Shown: in pieces, positions 17,085 to 25,380 of the stretch
Numbering within the stretch: the first letter of the stretch is position 1
Layout: every line of letters starts with the position of its first letter
NCBI RefSeq assembly: GCF_014195095.1
Contig: NZ_JACIBC010000001.1
Coordinates: 744,001-808,000 of the forward strand
Direction of reading: 5' to 3'
DNA: 64,000 nt
DNA from: Rhizobium sp. BK602
GTDB taxonomy: Bacteria; Pseudomonadota; Alphaproteobacteria; Rhizobiales; Rhizobiaceae
The notes under the pieces: generated by a model
Told to the model about the DNA's origin: nothing
What the model saw: only the letters and a program-made list of their open reading frames with translations
The model's database searches: none
Translations under genes and position numbers: made by a program

Positions 17085-18047
17085 TCAGGCGAGGGCGCGG
17101 AATTCGTCGGTTGCCGCGACGATGGCCGCGGCCATCTCCGATGTTCCTGGCGAATGCGCCGCGTTGGGAACGATGACGAGCTGCGCCGCCGGCCAAGCCT
17201 GCGACAATTCCCAGGCCGTGGTCATCGGCCCTTCGAGATCAAACCGGCCCTGAATCATCTTGCAGGCAATACCCTGCAGCCTGCCGACATTCCGCAAGAT
17301 CTGCCCGTCCTCCAACCAGCCGCGATGATGGAAGTAATGCGTGATGATACGGGCTCTCGCCGTGACATAGCGTGGGTCGGACCAGCGCTCCGGCAGGCTC
17401 GCGCGCGGATCGACGAGGATCGAGGCCGCTTCCCATTCATGCCAGTCCCTGGCCGCCTTGACGTGAACGGCCGGGTCCGGATCGCGGAGCAGGTGGTAAT
17501 AGGCTGCCACCAGATCGCCGTCCCGCATAGTCTGCGGGACAGCCGCGCGAAAGCGCGCCCACTCCGCCGGAAAGAAGCGAGCGAGCCCCTTGTAGAGCCA
17601 GTCGATTTCCGATGGGCGGGTCATGGTCACGCCGGTGACGACGAGCCCAGTGACATGGTCCGGATGGGCCTGGGCATAGAGCAGGGCCAGGGTGCATCCC
17701 CAGGAATTGCCGAAGACCAGCCAGCGCTCGATGCCAAGAAAACACCGGAGCCGCTCGATGTCGGCCACAAGATGCCAGGTCGTATTGGCGCTCAGATCGG
17801 CCTCCGGCTCCGATGCGTGCGGCAGGCTGCCGCCGCAACCTCGCTGATCGAACTGGACGATGCGATAATGATGCGGATCGAAGAAGCGGCGGATGCTGCC
17901 GGAGCTCCCCGATCCCGGACCGCCATGCAGGATAAGGACCGGCTTGCCGTTGGGATTTCCCGATTGCATCCAGTGAATGCTGTTGGCATCGCCAACATCG
18001 AGCATGCCCCGCTCATGGGGTTCGATTTCCGGATAGAGCGTCGTCAT
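17085..18047 (-). CDS. Proline iminopeptidase (prolyl aminopeptidase)
   Basis: 320 residues from MTTLYPEIEPHERGM at 18047, the usual start of the family; the frame stays open upstream to 18302, but that part is the shadow of the PilZ gene. It is an alpha/beta hydrolase of peptidase family S33. HGGPGSGSS forms the oxyanion hole, FDQRGCGGS is the family signature, GNSWG carries the nucleophile Ser, and the catalytic His is in NAAHSPG. It releases N-terminal proline from peptides in the cytosol. It ends the run toward 17085 with no partner gene. Confidence 0.93.
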   Translation of the reverse strand: MTTLYPEIEPHERGMLDVGDANSIHWMQSGNPNGKPVLILHGGPGSGSSGSIRRFFDPHHYRIVQFDQRGCGGSLPHASEPEADLSANTTWHLVADIERLRCFLGIERWLVFGNSWGCTLALLYAQAHPDHVTGLVVTGVTMTRPSEIDWLYKGLARFFPAEWARFRAAVPQTMRDGDLVAAYYHLLRDPDPAVHVKAARDWHEWEAASILVDPRASLPERWSDPRYVTARARIITHYFHHRGWLEDGQILRNVGRLQGIACKMIQGRFDLEGPMTTAWELSQAWPAAQLVIVPNAAHSPGTSEMAAAIVAATDEFRALA

Positions 18048-18117
18048 CGGTGGCCACGTTGTTGCGCGAATGGAGCGCCTCTGTTTCCAGAAGCAACGTG
18101 ACGGCAGAATGACGCGA

Positions 18118-18747
18118 TCAGAGGAATTCGCGCAATGTCTCGCGCGATTGCACCGACAGGAATTCCACGGCGACGCCCTCGATGAAATGGCGCACGACGC
18201 GGCCGCGCATGTTGCCCAGTCGAACAGGTGTTCCAATCGGCGGACGCGCCTCGACGTCGACGGCGGCGCCGGAGAGGGAAAGATCCATGATGCGGCAGAC
18301 ATAGCGGGTGCCGTCTTCCAGCGTCAGCTCGCTCTGGGTACTGCGCGGCGTCAGGCGATCGTGGCGCCGATCTTCCGGTAGGCCGAGTTCATGCTTGTTG
18401 GCAAGCCAGGTAAGCTGGGCGGCGAGCTTCTCCCGCTTGCGGTCGGTCGCGTTGATCGACATGGTGAAGCCACGACCGTCGACGGCGACGACATTGCCCT
18501 CGACGCGGCCGAGATGATCGATATAGGCGACGACGCGCTCATCGGCGCGCGGACGTCCCAGGCAGGTGACATACATGTCGCCCGGCGACATATCCGTGAC
18601 CAGGCATTCGAACTCTTCATAGCTTGCCAGCATCAGACGACCCTGCATATTGATCGGAACCCGCTGAAAGGTCCGCTGATCGCTGCGGGGCGCAGTCCGT
18701 GCCGTCAGATTGGAGCGCGTCGACTGATCTGGCTGGAATGAATGCAT
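18118..18747 (-). CDS. Tandem PilZ-domain protein (c-di-GMP receptor candidate)
   Basis: 209 residues with two PilZ-like halves. The second has both c-di-GMP motifs: RRHDR (RxxxR) and DLSLSG (DxSxxG). The first has RTFQR but a variant DMSPGD, so it may be structural only. There is no enzymatic or membrane domain, which makes this a stand-alone PilZ adaptor in the cytosol. PilZ proteins change motility, polysaccharide or adhesin output when c-di-GMP binds. The LapG-like peptidase gene is two genes away, but a link is not shown by the sequence. Confidence 0.85.
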   Translation of the reverse strand: MHSFQPDQSTRSNLTARTAPRSDQRTFQRVPINMQGRLMLASYEEFECLVTDMSPGDMYVTCLGRPRADERVVAYIDHLGRVEGNVVAVDGRGFTMSINATDRKREKLAAQLTWLANKHELGLPEDRRHDRLTPRSTQSELTLEDGTRYVCRIMDLSLSGAAVDVEARPPIGTPVRLGNMRGRVVRHFIEGVAVEFLSVQSRETLREFL

Positions 18748-18832
18748 GAACGAGCTTCTTCAACCGATTATGAGTTCCTGCAATCATTAGCCGAAACTTC
18801 TTAAAGCAAGGTTGTCTTTTCGGACCAGCAAC

Positions 18833-19516
18833 TTAGAAAGGGCGGCTAAATCTGTCTCGCGATGAAGCAACAGGCCCTTGATCGCGGGCGGCGGGCTTGG
18901 AGTTCAGAAGTCGGCGCATCAGTTCGCCGATCCCCGCTGCCTTGTCGCGTGGCGCGGCCAAATCGACCGGATCGGGATATAGTGGTGGTTCGACCGCGCG
19001 GGCAGGGCGCTCATGCAGCAAACGGCTGCGATCGAGTGCCAGGAACTCCAGTCGGTCGTTGCTCAGCCAGGCCATTTGCGCTGCCGGCGTCAGACAGCCG
19101 AGCAGGCGATCGCAGCATTCGGCGGACGAGCGCAGCGGCATCAGCACCATCTCGAAGGCCATGTGCCGGCCGCCGATGCTGTAACCCGTGGCGTTGATCA
19201 GGGCGGGGACGACATGCTCCATGACGCCGGTTGCGATTCCCACGGGATCGCTGGCCTGGCTGCCTGCCCACAGGGCCGTGAAACTCTCGCCGCGAATCTC
19301 GCGTCCCATGAGGCTGCAGATCGCCGTTCCCGCCAGCCGAAAACGCGGCGCGGCATCCGGCATCCGCTCCAGGATGAAGAGCTGCGGCAGGATATGGCGA
19401 ACCGCGGACGGCTGTATCAAATTGCGCTGGGGCGCGTCCGCATTGCCGCGGAGCTGCTCCCAGTAGGTAAATATCTCGATGCTCGGCTTTTGGCGCATGA
19501 CGCGTCCGTGTCCCAT
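18833..19516 (-). CDS. PAS-domain (PAS_5-like) protein
   Basis: 227 residues. Residues about 10-150 resemble the alphaproteobacterial PAS_5 family: IFTYWEQLRG ... RNLIQPSAVRHILPQLFILE, then FRLAGTAICSLMGREIRGESF. The C-terminal 60 residues are basic and probably disordered. No kinase, cyclase or DNA-binding domain is attached. It is probably a cytosolic sensor or adaptor; ligand and partner are unknown. Confidence 0.75.
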   Translation of the reverse strand: MGHGRVMRQKPSIEIFTYWEQLRGNADAPQRNLIQPSAVRHILPQLFILERMPDAAPRFRLAGTAICSLMGREIRGESFTALWAGSQASDPVGIATGVMEHVVPALINATGYSIGGRHMAFEMVLMPLRSSAECCDRLLGCLTPAAQMAWLSNDRLEFLALDRSRLLHERPARAVEPPLYPDPVDLAAPRDKAAGIGELMRRLLNSKPAARDQGPVASSRDRFSRPF

Positions 19517-19599
19517 TTCGGTTCAATTTCCGGGGCGCTCATCGCCCTTACATCTTGCCTTGCGTATTTCATGCCAAGCCGGACCCGTTAGGGTTAACG

Positions 19600-19762
19600 G
19601 AGTGTTTCGCTTGTCTTCGCGGCACGGTAATGGGAGAAACGGACATCACTTCATGAGGGTGACCTACAGCACGAACTGACGGGCGCGGGATGAAGCCATT
19701 GCGGCGGAGACCCCGGCGGGGAGCGTCCGAACAAGCCGTCCGGCCAGGACGGCTTTTTTTTT
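19600..19762 (+). ncRNA. Candidate small RNA or leader ending in an intrinsic terminator
   Basis: Between the PAS gene (minus) and the rhomboid gene (plus) a strong plus-strand terminator ends at 19762, but no gene of normal size precedes it on that strand. The upstream stretch contains a GC hairpin (CCCCGGCGGGG near 19711) and two tiny overlapping reading frames of eight codons, MGETDITS and MRVTYSTN. It could be a free small RNA or an attenuated leader of the rhomboid gene. The 5' end given is a guess; I see no clear promoter. I do not recognise a known RNA family. Confidence 0.35.
19734..19762 (+). terminator. Strong intrinsic terminator upstream of the rhomboid gene
   Basis: AGCCGTCC and GGACGGCT form a perfect 8-bp stem around GGCCA, followed directly by nine T residues. 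On the other strand there is no such T run, so it acts on plus-strand transcripts. Confidence 0.88.
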
Positions 19763-19813
19763 GAATTTTGCTGCGGTATGTCTCGGTTCCCTTTCAGGAC
19801 AGCAGAGCAAGAC

Positions 19814-20584
19814 ATGGATGATGCAGAGGCGCCGCGCCGCCAGCCAGAAGACCCTCGGCCGCCGCAGCGCGTGCCGGCTTTCAACCTTCCGCCGGTCATC
19901 CTGGCAAGCTTGGCGTTGCTGATTGCCGTCTTCGCGATCCAGAACCTGCCCTGGTGGTCGGACGATACGCTGAACTGGCTCTATTTCACCTTCAGCTTCA
20001 TGCCGGCGCGCTATGCCTTTCCGCTGTCGCAGCAGGGACTGGAATGGCTGTGGACGCCGGTCACCTATTCGCTTCTGCATGGCGGCATCGAGCATATCGT
20101 GTTCAACGGACTGTGGCTGATGGTCTTCGCCGCGCCGGTCGCGCGACGTATCGGCGCCACGCGTTACGTCATCTTCTGGGTGTTTTCGGCGGCCGCCTCC
20201 GCATTTCTGCATGCCGTGATCTATTGGGGCGACCAGACCCTGCTGATCGGCGCATCGGGTGTCGTCTCAGCCCTGATGGGCGCCGCCTGCCGCTTCGCTT
20301 TTCCTGCGATGGATGGACGCCGCGGCGGCATGCGGCAGGCGCATCTCAATCCGCGCCTGTCGATCCTGGGCTCGCTGCGCAGCCGCACGGTCGTCGCCTA
20401 TATCGTCATGTGGGTCGCCGGCAACGCGCTGGTCGCCTTCGGCATCACGCTTGTCGGCGACAACGCGCAGCCGGTCGCCTGGGATGCGCATATCGGCGGC
20501 TTCCTCTTTGGTTTCCTGCTGTTTTCCCTGTTTGACCGCCAGCCTGGCATCGAAGTCGAAAACTCCGCTACTCCGACGGAATGA
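19814..20584 (+). CDS. Rhomboid-family intramembrane serine protease
   Basis: 256 residues from ATG 19814; ATG 19778 in the same frame is possible but overlaps sequence just after the terminator. About six membrane helices are seen. The nucleophile Ser lies in IGASGVVSALMG and the catalytic His in DAHIGGFLFGF; HGGIEHIVFNGLWL supplies the conserved His/Asn of helix 2. The N-terminal 30 residues are Pro-rich and cytosolic. Rhomboids cleave membrane-spanning substrates within the bilayer. The substrate is unknown. Confidence 0.88.
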   Translation: MDDAEAPRRQPEDPRPPQRVPAFNLPPVILASLALLIAVFAIQNLPWWSDDTLNWLYFTFSFMPARYAFPLSQQGLEWLWTPVTYSLLHGGIEHIVFNGLWLMVFAAPVARRIGATRYVIFWVFSAAASAFLHAVIYWGDQTLLIGASGVVSALMGAACRFAFPAMDGRRGGMRQAHLNPRLSILGSLRSRTVVAYIVMWVAGNALVAFGITLVGDNAQPVAWDAHIGGFLFGFLLFSLFDRQPGIEVENSATPTE

Positions 20585-20749
20585 AGCTGTTGCTTTCTTG
20601 CCTGCACAGGCGCAAGATTCACGCTTATCGGCCGCGCGAGCGTGGAGAGTAGCGTGACCGATGAAGGGGCGTCGGGCCGGAATCTGGGGTGATTTCGGAA
20701 CAAAGCCGGGGCTTCGATGTTCACTGTGCTTTCGAGATTGGAGGATCGA

Positions 20750-21184
20750 ATGTCAGTTTCCGTAAAGGCCATACTCGACATCAAGGGTCGCGACGTCGTT
20801 ACCACCGGGGGTAATACGACCGTCGCGGAGGCCGCGAGGATTCTCAACGAGAATCGTATCGGCGCCATCGTTGTCGTCGGCATGGCAGGCAAGATTTCCG
20901 GCATCTTCACCGAGCGCGACGTGGTCAACGCCGTTGCCAAGCATGGTCACGGCTGTCTCGACCAGCCGATCGCCTCGCTGATGACGGCAAAGGTTCATCG
21001 CTGCAAGGAAGAGACCACCACCGATGAATTGATGGAAGTGATGACCCAGCGCCGCTTCCGCCATGTTCCCGTCGAGGAAAAAGGCAAGCTCTCCGGCATC
21101 ATCTCGATCGGCGACGTCGTCAAATGGCGCATCCGTGAAATCGAGCTCGAGGCCGAACAGATCAAGGCCTATATCGCCGGGTAA
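20750..21184 (+). CDS. CBS-domain pair protein
   Basis: 144 residues, started at ATG 20750 because GGAGG lies just before it. The whole protein is a Bateman module: the first CBS has TVAEAARILNENRIGAIVVV and GIFTERDVV, the second TDELMEVMTQRRFRHVPV and GIISIGDVVKWRI. Such small proteins bind adenine nucleotides and regulate partner enzymes in the cytosol. It reads in the same direction as the rhomboid gene, 165 bases downstream. No partner enzyme is adjacent. Confidence 0.88.
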   Translation: MSVSVKAILDIKGRDVVTTGGNTTVAEAARILNENRIGAIVVVGMAGKISGIFTERDVVNAVAKHGHGCLDQPIASLMTAKVHRCKEETTTDELMEVMTQRRFRHVPVEEKGKLSGIISIGDVVKWRIREIELEAEQIKAYIAG

Positions 21185-21354
21185 GAAGCGGCTCGGCAGG
21201 GTCGAAGCAATCGACCGGCGGTCGGTCGCGACCGCGATTGCGCCGCGTGTAAAGCGAGGGGCCGGGTGGTGCATCCTATACGCATCCATCCTGCCCTTCT
21301 AGGCAAGCTGGCCCGCAGCGATCATTTCCCAAAAGCTTTTCCGTCTATTTGACG

Positions 21355-22320
21355 CTACCGCGCGTAGGCTTCCTGCATGCGCCGGATTTCGGTAATCCGC
21401 GCCGAGGTTTCCTCGTAGCCGCGTTCGATCGCCTCGCCGGCGCGGTGAAATTCCGAGAGGCCAACATCGCTGAGGCGCGGATGCAGCGCCAGGTCCGGCG
21501 GGTCGCCGGCAAGGCGGGCGCGGGAGATGCGATCCTGAATGATGTTGAAGGCCTGTACCATGACGCTGGTCATGCCGAGCTTGGTGGTTGGCACTTCTTC
21601 GCGCCGCTGCGGCTCGCCACCGGGCGGGCCGGCATTGTGCTTGACGACGGCCGACCGGCCGAAAAGATCGTAATGCAGGTTGACGGCAACCACGAGCGGC
21701 TGCTCGTAGGCGCGGCAGACAGAGACGGGTACGGGATTGACCAGTGCGCCATCGACCAGCGTCCGGCTGTTGGTGCGAATGGGTTCGAAAATGCCGGGCA
21801 GGGCATAGGATGCGCGGATGGCGGTGATCAGCGAACCGTTGGCGATCCAGACCTCGTGGCCGGTGTTGAGCTCGGCTGCGACGGCAACGAAGGGGCGGTT
21901 CAAATCCTCGATCGACAGACCTTCGAGATGCTCCTGCATGCGCTTGGTGAGCCGCATGCCGCCGAAGAGGCCGCTGCCGCCGATGGTGAGATCGAGCAGG
22001 CTTGCGATGCGGCGCATCGTCAGGGATCGGGCGAAGCTTTCCAGCTCATCCAGCTTGCCGGCAAGATAACAGCCGCCGACCAGGGCGCCGATGGAGGTGC
22101 CGGCGATCATGCCGACCTCTATGCCGGCTTCGTCAATGGCCCGCAGCACGCCGATATGGGCCCAGCCACGAGCGGCGCCGCCACCCAGCGCCAATGCAAT
22201 TTTTGCTTTCTTTGGGGGAGCAGGCGCAACAGGGGGAACAAGCGCACCTTGCGATCCTGTCGGCCCCGGATCCACCGAAGCCTGCCCGGCACCCTGACGC
22301 CCCAAACCCCAATTCAGCAT
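21355..22320 (-). CDS. Patatin-like phospholipase family protein (RssA-type)
   Basis: 321 residues from ATG 22320, preceded by GGAGGA. The patatin fold signatures are complete: LALGGGAARGWAHIGVL (oxyanion glycines), nucleophile Ser in IAGTSIGALVGG, and catalytic Asp in LVDGALVNPVPV. There is no signal peptide or membrane helix; the first 55 residues are Gly/Pro-rich. It is expected to hydrolyse acyl esters of phospholipids in the cytosol or at the inner membrane. It lies 108 bases after hisI on the same strand but has its own ribosome binding site. Confidence 0.88.
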   Translation of the reverse strand: MLNWGLGRQGAGQASVDPGPTGSQGALVPPVAPAPPKKAKIALALGGGAARGWAHIGVLRAIDEAGIEVGMIAGTSIGALVGGCYLAGKLDELESFARSLTMRRIASLLDLTIGGSGLFGGMRLTKRMQEHLEGLSIEDLNRPFVAVAAELNTGHEVWIANGSLITAIRASYALPGIFEPIRTNSRTLVDGALVNPVPVSVCRAYEQPLVVAVNLHYDLFGRSAVVKHNAGPPGGEPQRREEVPTTKLGMTSVMVQAFNIIQDRISRARLAGDPPDLALHPRLSDVGLSEFHRAGEAIERGYEETSARITEIRRMQEAYAR

Positions 22321-22428
22321 GGCATCACTTCCTCCGAGACGTATGCGTGCTCTGCTAGAAGATTGGCCCTTTTTGGTTTCCAAATCGTATATTTAGCTAT
22401 GGCCGCCGCGCAAGCGGCTCGCCGCGTC

Positions 22429-22878
22429 TTATTGACGATAGACGTCGCTGGGATCGAAATGCAGGTGATCGTCGACGACCTTCACCACCGGTTTGCCATC
22501 CTCCAGCTCGACCGTGCGGTAGAAGCAGGAGCGCCGTCCAGTATGGCACGTTGCATCGTGTCCGGCGACCTCGACTTTCAGCCAGATGGCGTCCTGGTCG
22601 CAATCGGTCCGGATCTCCCTCACCGTTTGCAGGTTTCCGGAGGTTTCGCCCTTTTTCCAGATTTTGGCGCGCGAGCGGCTGAAATAATGGGCCGTTCCGG
22701 TCTTGATGGTCAGCGCCAAAGCTTCGGCATTCATATGCGCGACCATCAGCAGCTCGCCGTCTTTTGCGTCGGTAACGATCGCGGTGATCAGGCCGCGATC
22801 GTCGAAACGGGGCGTGAAGTCGCCCGCATCCTCAAGCTCGGACTTGTCCGCAGAAGGTGCGTTGAATACCAGGTTCAT
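22429..22878 (-). CDS. hisI: Phosphoribosyl-AMP cyclohydrolase HisI
   Basis: 149 residues. It opens the purine ring of phosphoribosyl-AMP in histidine synthesis. The metal and catalytic motifs are present: [13 protein letters not shown] (Asp ligands), [15 protein letters not shown] (Zn-binding Cys residues) and [14 protein letters not shown]. It is the single-function form without a HisE domain, as usual in alphaproteobacteria. It begins 27 bases after folE, so the two are probably one transcript. Confidence 0.95.
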   Translation of the reverse strand: MNLVFNAPSADKSELEDAGDFTPRFDDRGLITAIVTDAKDGELLMVAHMNAEALALTIKTGTAHYFSRSRAKIWKKGETSGNLQTVREIRTDCDQDAIWLKVEVAGHDATCHTGRRSCFYRTVELEDGKPVVKVVDDHLHFDPSDVYRQ

Positions 22879-22905
22879 ATCTCCGGTTCTTTCGTTGAAG
22901 CCTTT

Positions 22906-23529
22906 TTAGCGGCTCCGGACCATCGTCATGAAGCGGACCTGTTCGGCCGGATCGGCCTTGAAGGCGCCGGTGAACGTCGTCGTCAGCGTCGAAGCGCCCT
23001 GCTGCTGCACGCCACGCATCGCCATGCACATATGCTCGGCTTCGATCATGACGGCGACGCCGCGCGGACGCAGGGAATCGTCGATGGCATTGGCGATCTG
23101 GGCGGTCATCGCCTCCTGCGTCTGCAGGCGGCGGCCAAAGATTTCGACGACGCGGCCGATCTTCGACAGGCCCAGCACGCGGCCGTTCGGCAAATAGGCG
23201 ACATGCGCCTTGCCGATGATCGGCACCATATGGTGTTCGCAATGCGAGTAGAACGGAATGTCGCGCACGAGGACGATGTCGTCGTAGCCCGAAACCTCTT
23301 CGAAGGTGCGACCAAGCACGTCCTCGGGGTTCATGTCGTAGCCGGCGAAAAGCTCGCGATAGGCCTTGGCGACGCGGGCCGGGGTATCCAAGAGGCCCTC
23401 GCGCTGCGGGTCGTCGCCTGCCCAGCGCAGCAGCACGCGAACGGCGTCCTCGGCTTCCTTCTGCGACGGACGATCCAATATCGGATCGGTTTCAACGGCC
23501 TGCGGAAAGTTCTTTACAATGGCGTCCAT
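22906..23529 (-). CDS. folE: GTP cyclohydrolase I FolE
   Basis: 207 residues from [15 protein letters not shown] at 23529, with AGGAG upstream. It makes dihydroneopterin triphosphate from GTP, the first step of folate synthesis. The zinc site is seen in [10 protein letters not shown] and in [12 protein letters not shown]; the core [13 protein letters not shown] and [13 protein letters not shown] are conserved. The enzyme is a cytosolic decamer. It is followed by hisI and divergent from the Fe-S scaffold gene, an arrangement common in rhizobia. Confidence 0.95.
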   Translation of the reverse strand: MDAIVKNFPQAVETDPILDRPSQKEAEDAVRVLLRWAGDDPQREGLLDTPARVAKAYRELFAGYDMNPEDVLGRTFEEVSGYDDIVLVRDIPFYSHCEHHMVPIIGKAHVAYLPNGRVLGLSKIGRVVEIFGRRLQTQEAMTAQIANAIDDSLRPRGVAVMIEAEHMCMAMRGVQQQGASTLTTTFTGAFKADPAEQVRFMTMVRSR

Positions 23530-23755
23530 TACCTGTGGTCTCCTGACCCGCACTTGCGGATATCATCTTGTCGGACTCGCCACTGGTATTTCCCGAAACA
23601 CGGAGAATATGTACCTTTGGCGGGCTCCGGGGCGTTCTGGCTGGCGGACAAGCCTGCCGTCCTGCACGGTTTCCCATCAAACTTACAGAAGACCATTGCA
23701 TTTCTGTGGCCTTCGAACGACATACATATAGTATGGCATTGCCCCTGTGAAAGTC

Positions 23756-23788
23756 TCCTAACAAGAGACGCTATGTTTTTTGTTAGGA
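23756..23788. promoter_or_regulatory. Perfect inverted repeat before the Fe-S scaffold gene
   Basis: TCCTAACAA and TTGTTAGGA are exact complements 15 bases apart. The repeat ends 31 bases before the ATG at 23820. It could be a regulator site or a hairpin in the 5' leader. It lies in the 290-base gap shared with divergent folE, which otherwise shows no gene. Confidence 0.55.
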
Positions 23789-23819
23789 AACGCAAACAGG
23801 GTACATCGGAGCAAGATCG

Positions 23820-24284
23820 ATGATGGACGAGATCTACAACAGCAAGATTCTGGAGTTCGCCGGCAATATCGAACGCATTGGCAGTCTTTCCGACGCCGAT
23901 GCAAGCGCTCAGGCCCATTCCAGACTTTGCGGTTCCCGCGTCAAGATCTGGCTGAAGATGGACGGCGATGTCGTTACCGATTTTGCGCACGACGTCAAGG
24001 CCTGTGCGCTCGGTCAGGCCTCTTCTTCGATCATGGCTCGCCATGTGGTTGGTGCTACCGCCGGCGAATTACGCCAGGCACGCGAAGATATGCTCGCCAT
24101 GCTGAAAGCGGATGGAGAAGGCCCCGACGGGCGCTTCGAAGACATGCGCTACCTCCGGCCGGTCAGGGACTACAAGGCTCGCCACGCATCGACGATGCTG
24201 ACCTTCGATGCCGTCGTAGACGCGATCGGGCAGGTCGAGGCGGCACGCAATGGTCCTGTCGTCTCGTCGGCGGAAGCCGTCTGA
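23820..24284 (+). CDS. IscU/SufU-like iron-sulfur cluster scaffold protein
   Basis: 154 residues, one NifU N-terminal-type domain. Two of the three cluster-ligand cysteines are present, in SRLCGSRV and KACALGQASSSIMA. At the third position the sequence reads KARHASTML, with His where IscU/SufU has Cys. GGAG lies 9 bases before the first of two adjacent ATG codons. It should assemble or carry Fe-S clusters in the cytosol, but the altered ligand set may change this. It is divergent from folE and followed 16 bases later by yidD. Confidence 0.85.
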   Translation: MMDEIYNSKILEFAGNIERIGSLSDADASAQAHSRLCGSRVKIWLKMDGDVVTDFAHDVKACALGQASSSIMARHVVGATAGELRQAREDMLAMLKADGEGPDGRFEDMRYLRPVRDYKARHASTMLTFDAVVDAIGQVEAARNGPVVSSAEAV

Positions 24285-24300
24285 TCGAGATCGAACCGCA

Positions 24301-24732
24301 ATGTGTCAATTCTGTCTCATGCAGGACGACGATGAAGACGAGGGCGGCGCTGCTCCTTCCAATCATGCGCGCCGCAATTCATCACCACCTGGTGATAAGG
24401 TGGTCAGATCTCGGAATTACTCCGGTCCCTTCCGCAAGACGCCCGACAGGCTGCTCGGCATGGCCCTCATCCGCCTCTACCAGCTGACGCTTTCCGGTTT
24501 CGTCGGCAATGGCTGTCGTCATGTCCCGACCTGTTCGGAATACGGCTATGAATCGGTCGCCCGGCACGGCCTTTGGGCCGGTGGCTGGATGACGCTGTTC
24601 AGGGTGGCGCGCTGCGGCCCCGGCGGCACGAGCGGGCTCGATCCCGTGCCGGAGCGCCTGGATCGGCGCTATCATTGGTGGGCGCCGTGGCGCTATTTCG
24701 CCATCGGCCGAAAACCCGCCGGAGCGGCATGA
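24301..24732 (+). CDS. yidD: Membrane protein insertion efficiency factor YidD
   Basis: 143 residues. The DUF37 core is clear: ALIRLYQLTLS, GNGCRHVPTCSEYGYESVARHG and RVARCGPGGTSGLDPVP, with all conserved Cys residues. YidD helps YidC insert inner-membrane proteins and sits at the membrane through an amphipathic helix. The N-terminal 55 residues are an extension beyond the core and start MCQFCLMQDDDEDEGG, a CX2C pair plus an acidic run. A start at 24319 would remove the CX2C. The stop overlaps the next gene by ATGA. Confidence 0.9.
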   Translation: MCQFCLMQDDDEDEGGAAPSNHARRNSSPPGDKVVRSRNYSGPFRKTPDRLLGMALIRLYQLTLSGFVGNGCRHVPTCSEYGYESVARHGLWAGGWMTLFRVARCGPGGTSGLDPVPERLDRRYHWWAPWRYFAIGRKPAGAA

Positions 24733-25259
24733 GGACTTACGTCGCATTGCTGCACAGCATCGTGCTCGGCCCTGGACGCAGGGTGATCATGAGCGATCTG
24801 AAGGCAATGGCAGAAGAACTCGGCTTTTCGAACGCCAGAACCTTGGTCGCGACCGGCAATCTGGTTTTCGAAGCACAGGAACAGCCGATCAGGGAGATCG
24901 AAACGCGACTTGAAGCCGGATTCGTCGGCGCTTTCGGCAAATCCGTCGATATTATCGGCCGCGATGCCGGGGCATGGCTGAAACTTGCCGCCGGCAATCC
25001 GTTCAAGGACGGAAAGGGCAGCGAGGTCATCGTCCGCGTCATGCGCCAGCCGCTCGATGCCGCCATCCTCACGATGCTCGACAAGAATCGCAGCAGTACC
25101 GAACGCATGGCCATCGTTGACGGCGATCTCTGGATCGACTTCGGTGGCAAGGCAAGCGAAACGCGTCTGCTTCCGGCACTGACGACGAAACGCCTTGGCG
25201 TGGGCACGTTGCGCAACTGGAATACGGTGCAAGGACTGGCCGCAATGATCGATCCGTAA
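24729..25259 (+). CDS. DUF1697 family protein
   Basis: 176 residues starting in the ATGA overlap with yidD, which indicates translational coupling. It matches DUF1697: MRTYVALLHSIVLG at the start, MSDLKAMAEELGFSNARTLVATGNLVF, then WNTVQGLAAM at the end. It is soluble with no catalytic motif that I can name. The function of the family is unknown. The overlap with yidD says only that they share a transcript. Confidence 0.87.
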   Translation: MRTYVALLHSIVLGPGRRVIMSDLKAMAEELGFSNARTLVATGNLVFEAQEQPIREIETRLEAGFVGAFGKSVDIIGRDAGAWLKLAAGNPFKDGKGSEVIVRVMRQPLDAAILTMLDKNRSSTERMAIVDGDLWIDFGGKASETRLLPALTTKRLGVGTLRNWNTVQGLAAMIDP

Positions 25260-25380
25260 AGCGCTTTTTCTTTACTAGACGGCCAAATATCGCTATCAGG
25301 CGACCGCGCTCAACACGTCATTGACCGCATCTATTGAAACCACCCGCATTCGTTGGCGGGACTGGACAAGGAGAATTTCG

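Noticed and set aside
16812-18101. Plus-strand open frame of 429 codons starting in the AT-rich gap
   Set aside because: Most of it is antisense to the prolyl aminopeptidase, and no start signal is seen.
21349-23823. Plus-strand open frame of 824 codons opposite patatin, hisI and folE
   Set aside because: It spans three identified minus-strand genes and their gaps, and has no domain of its own.
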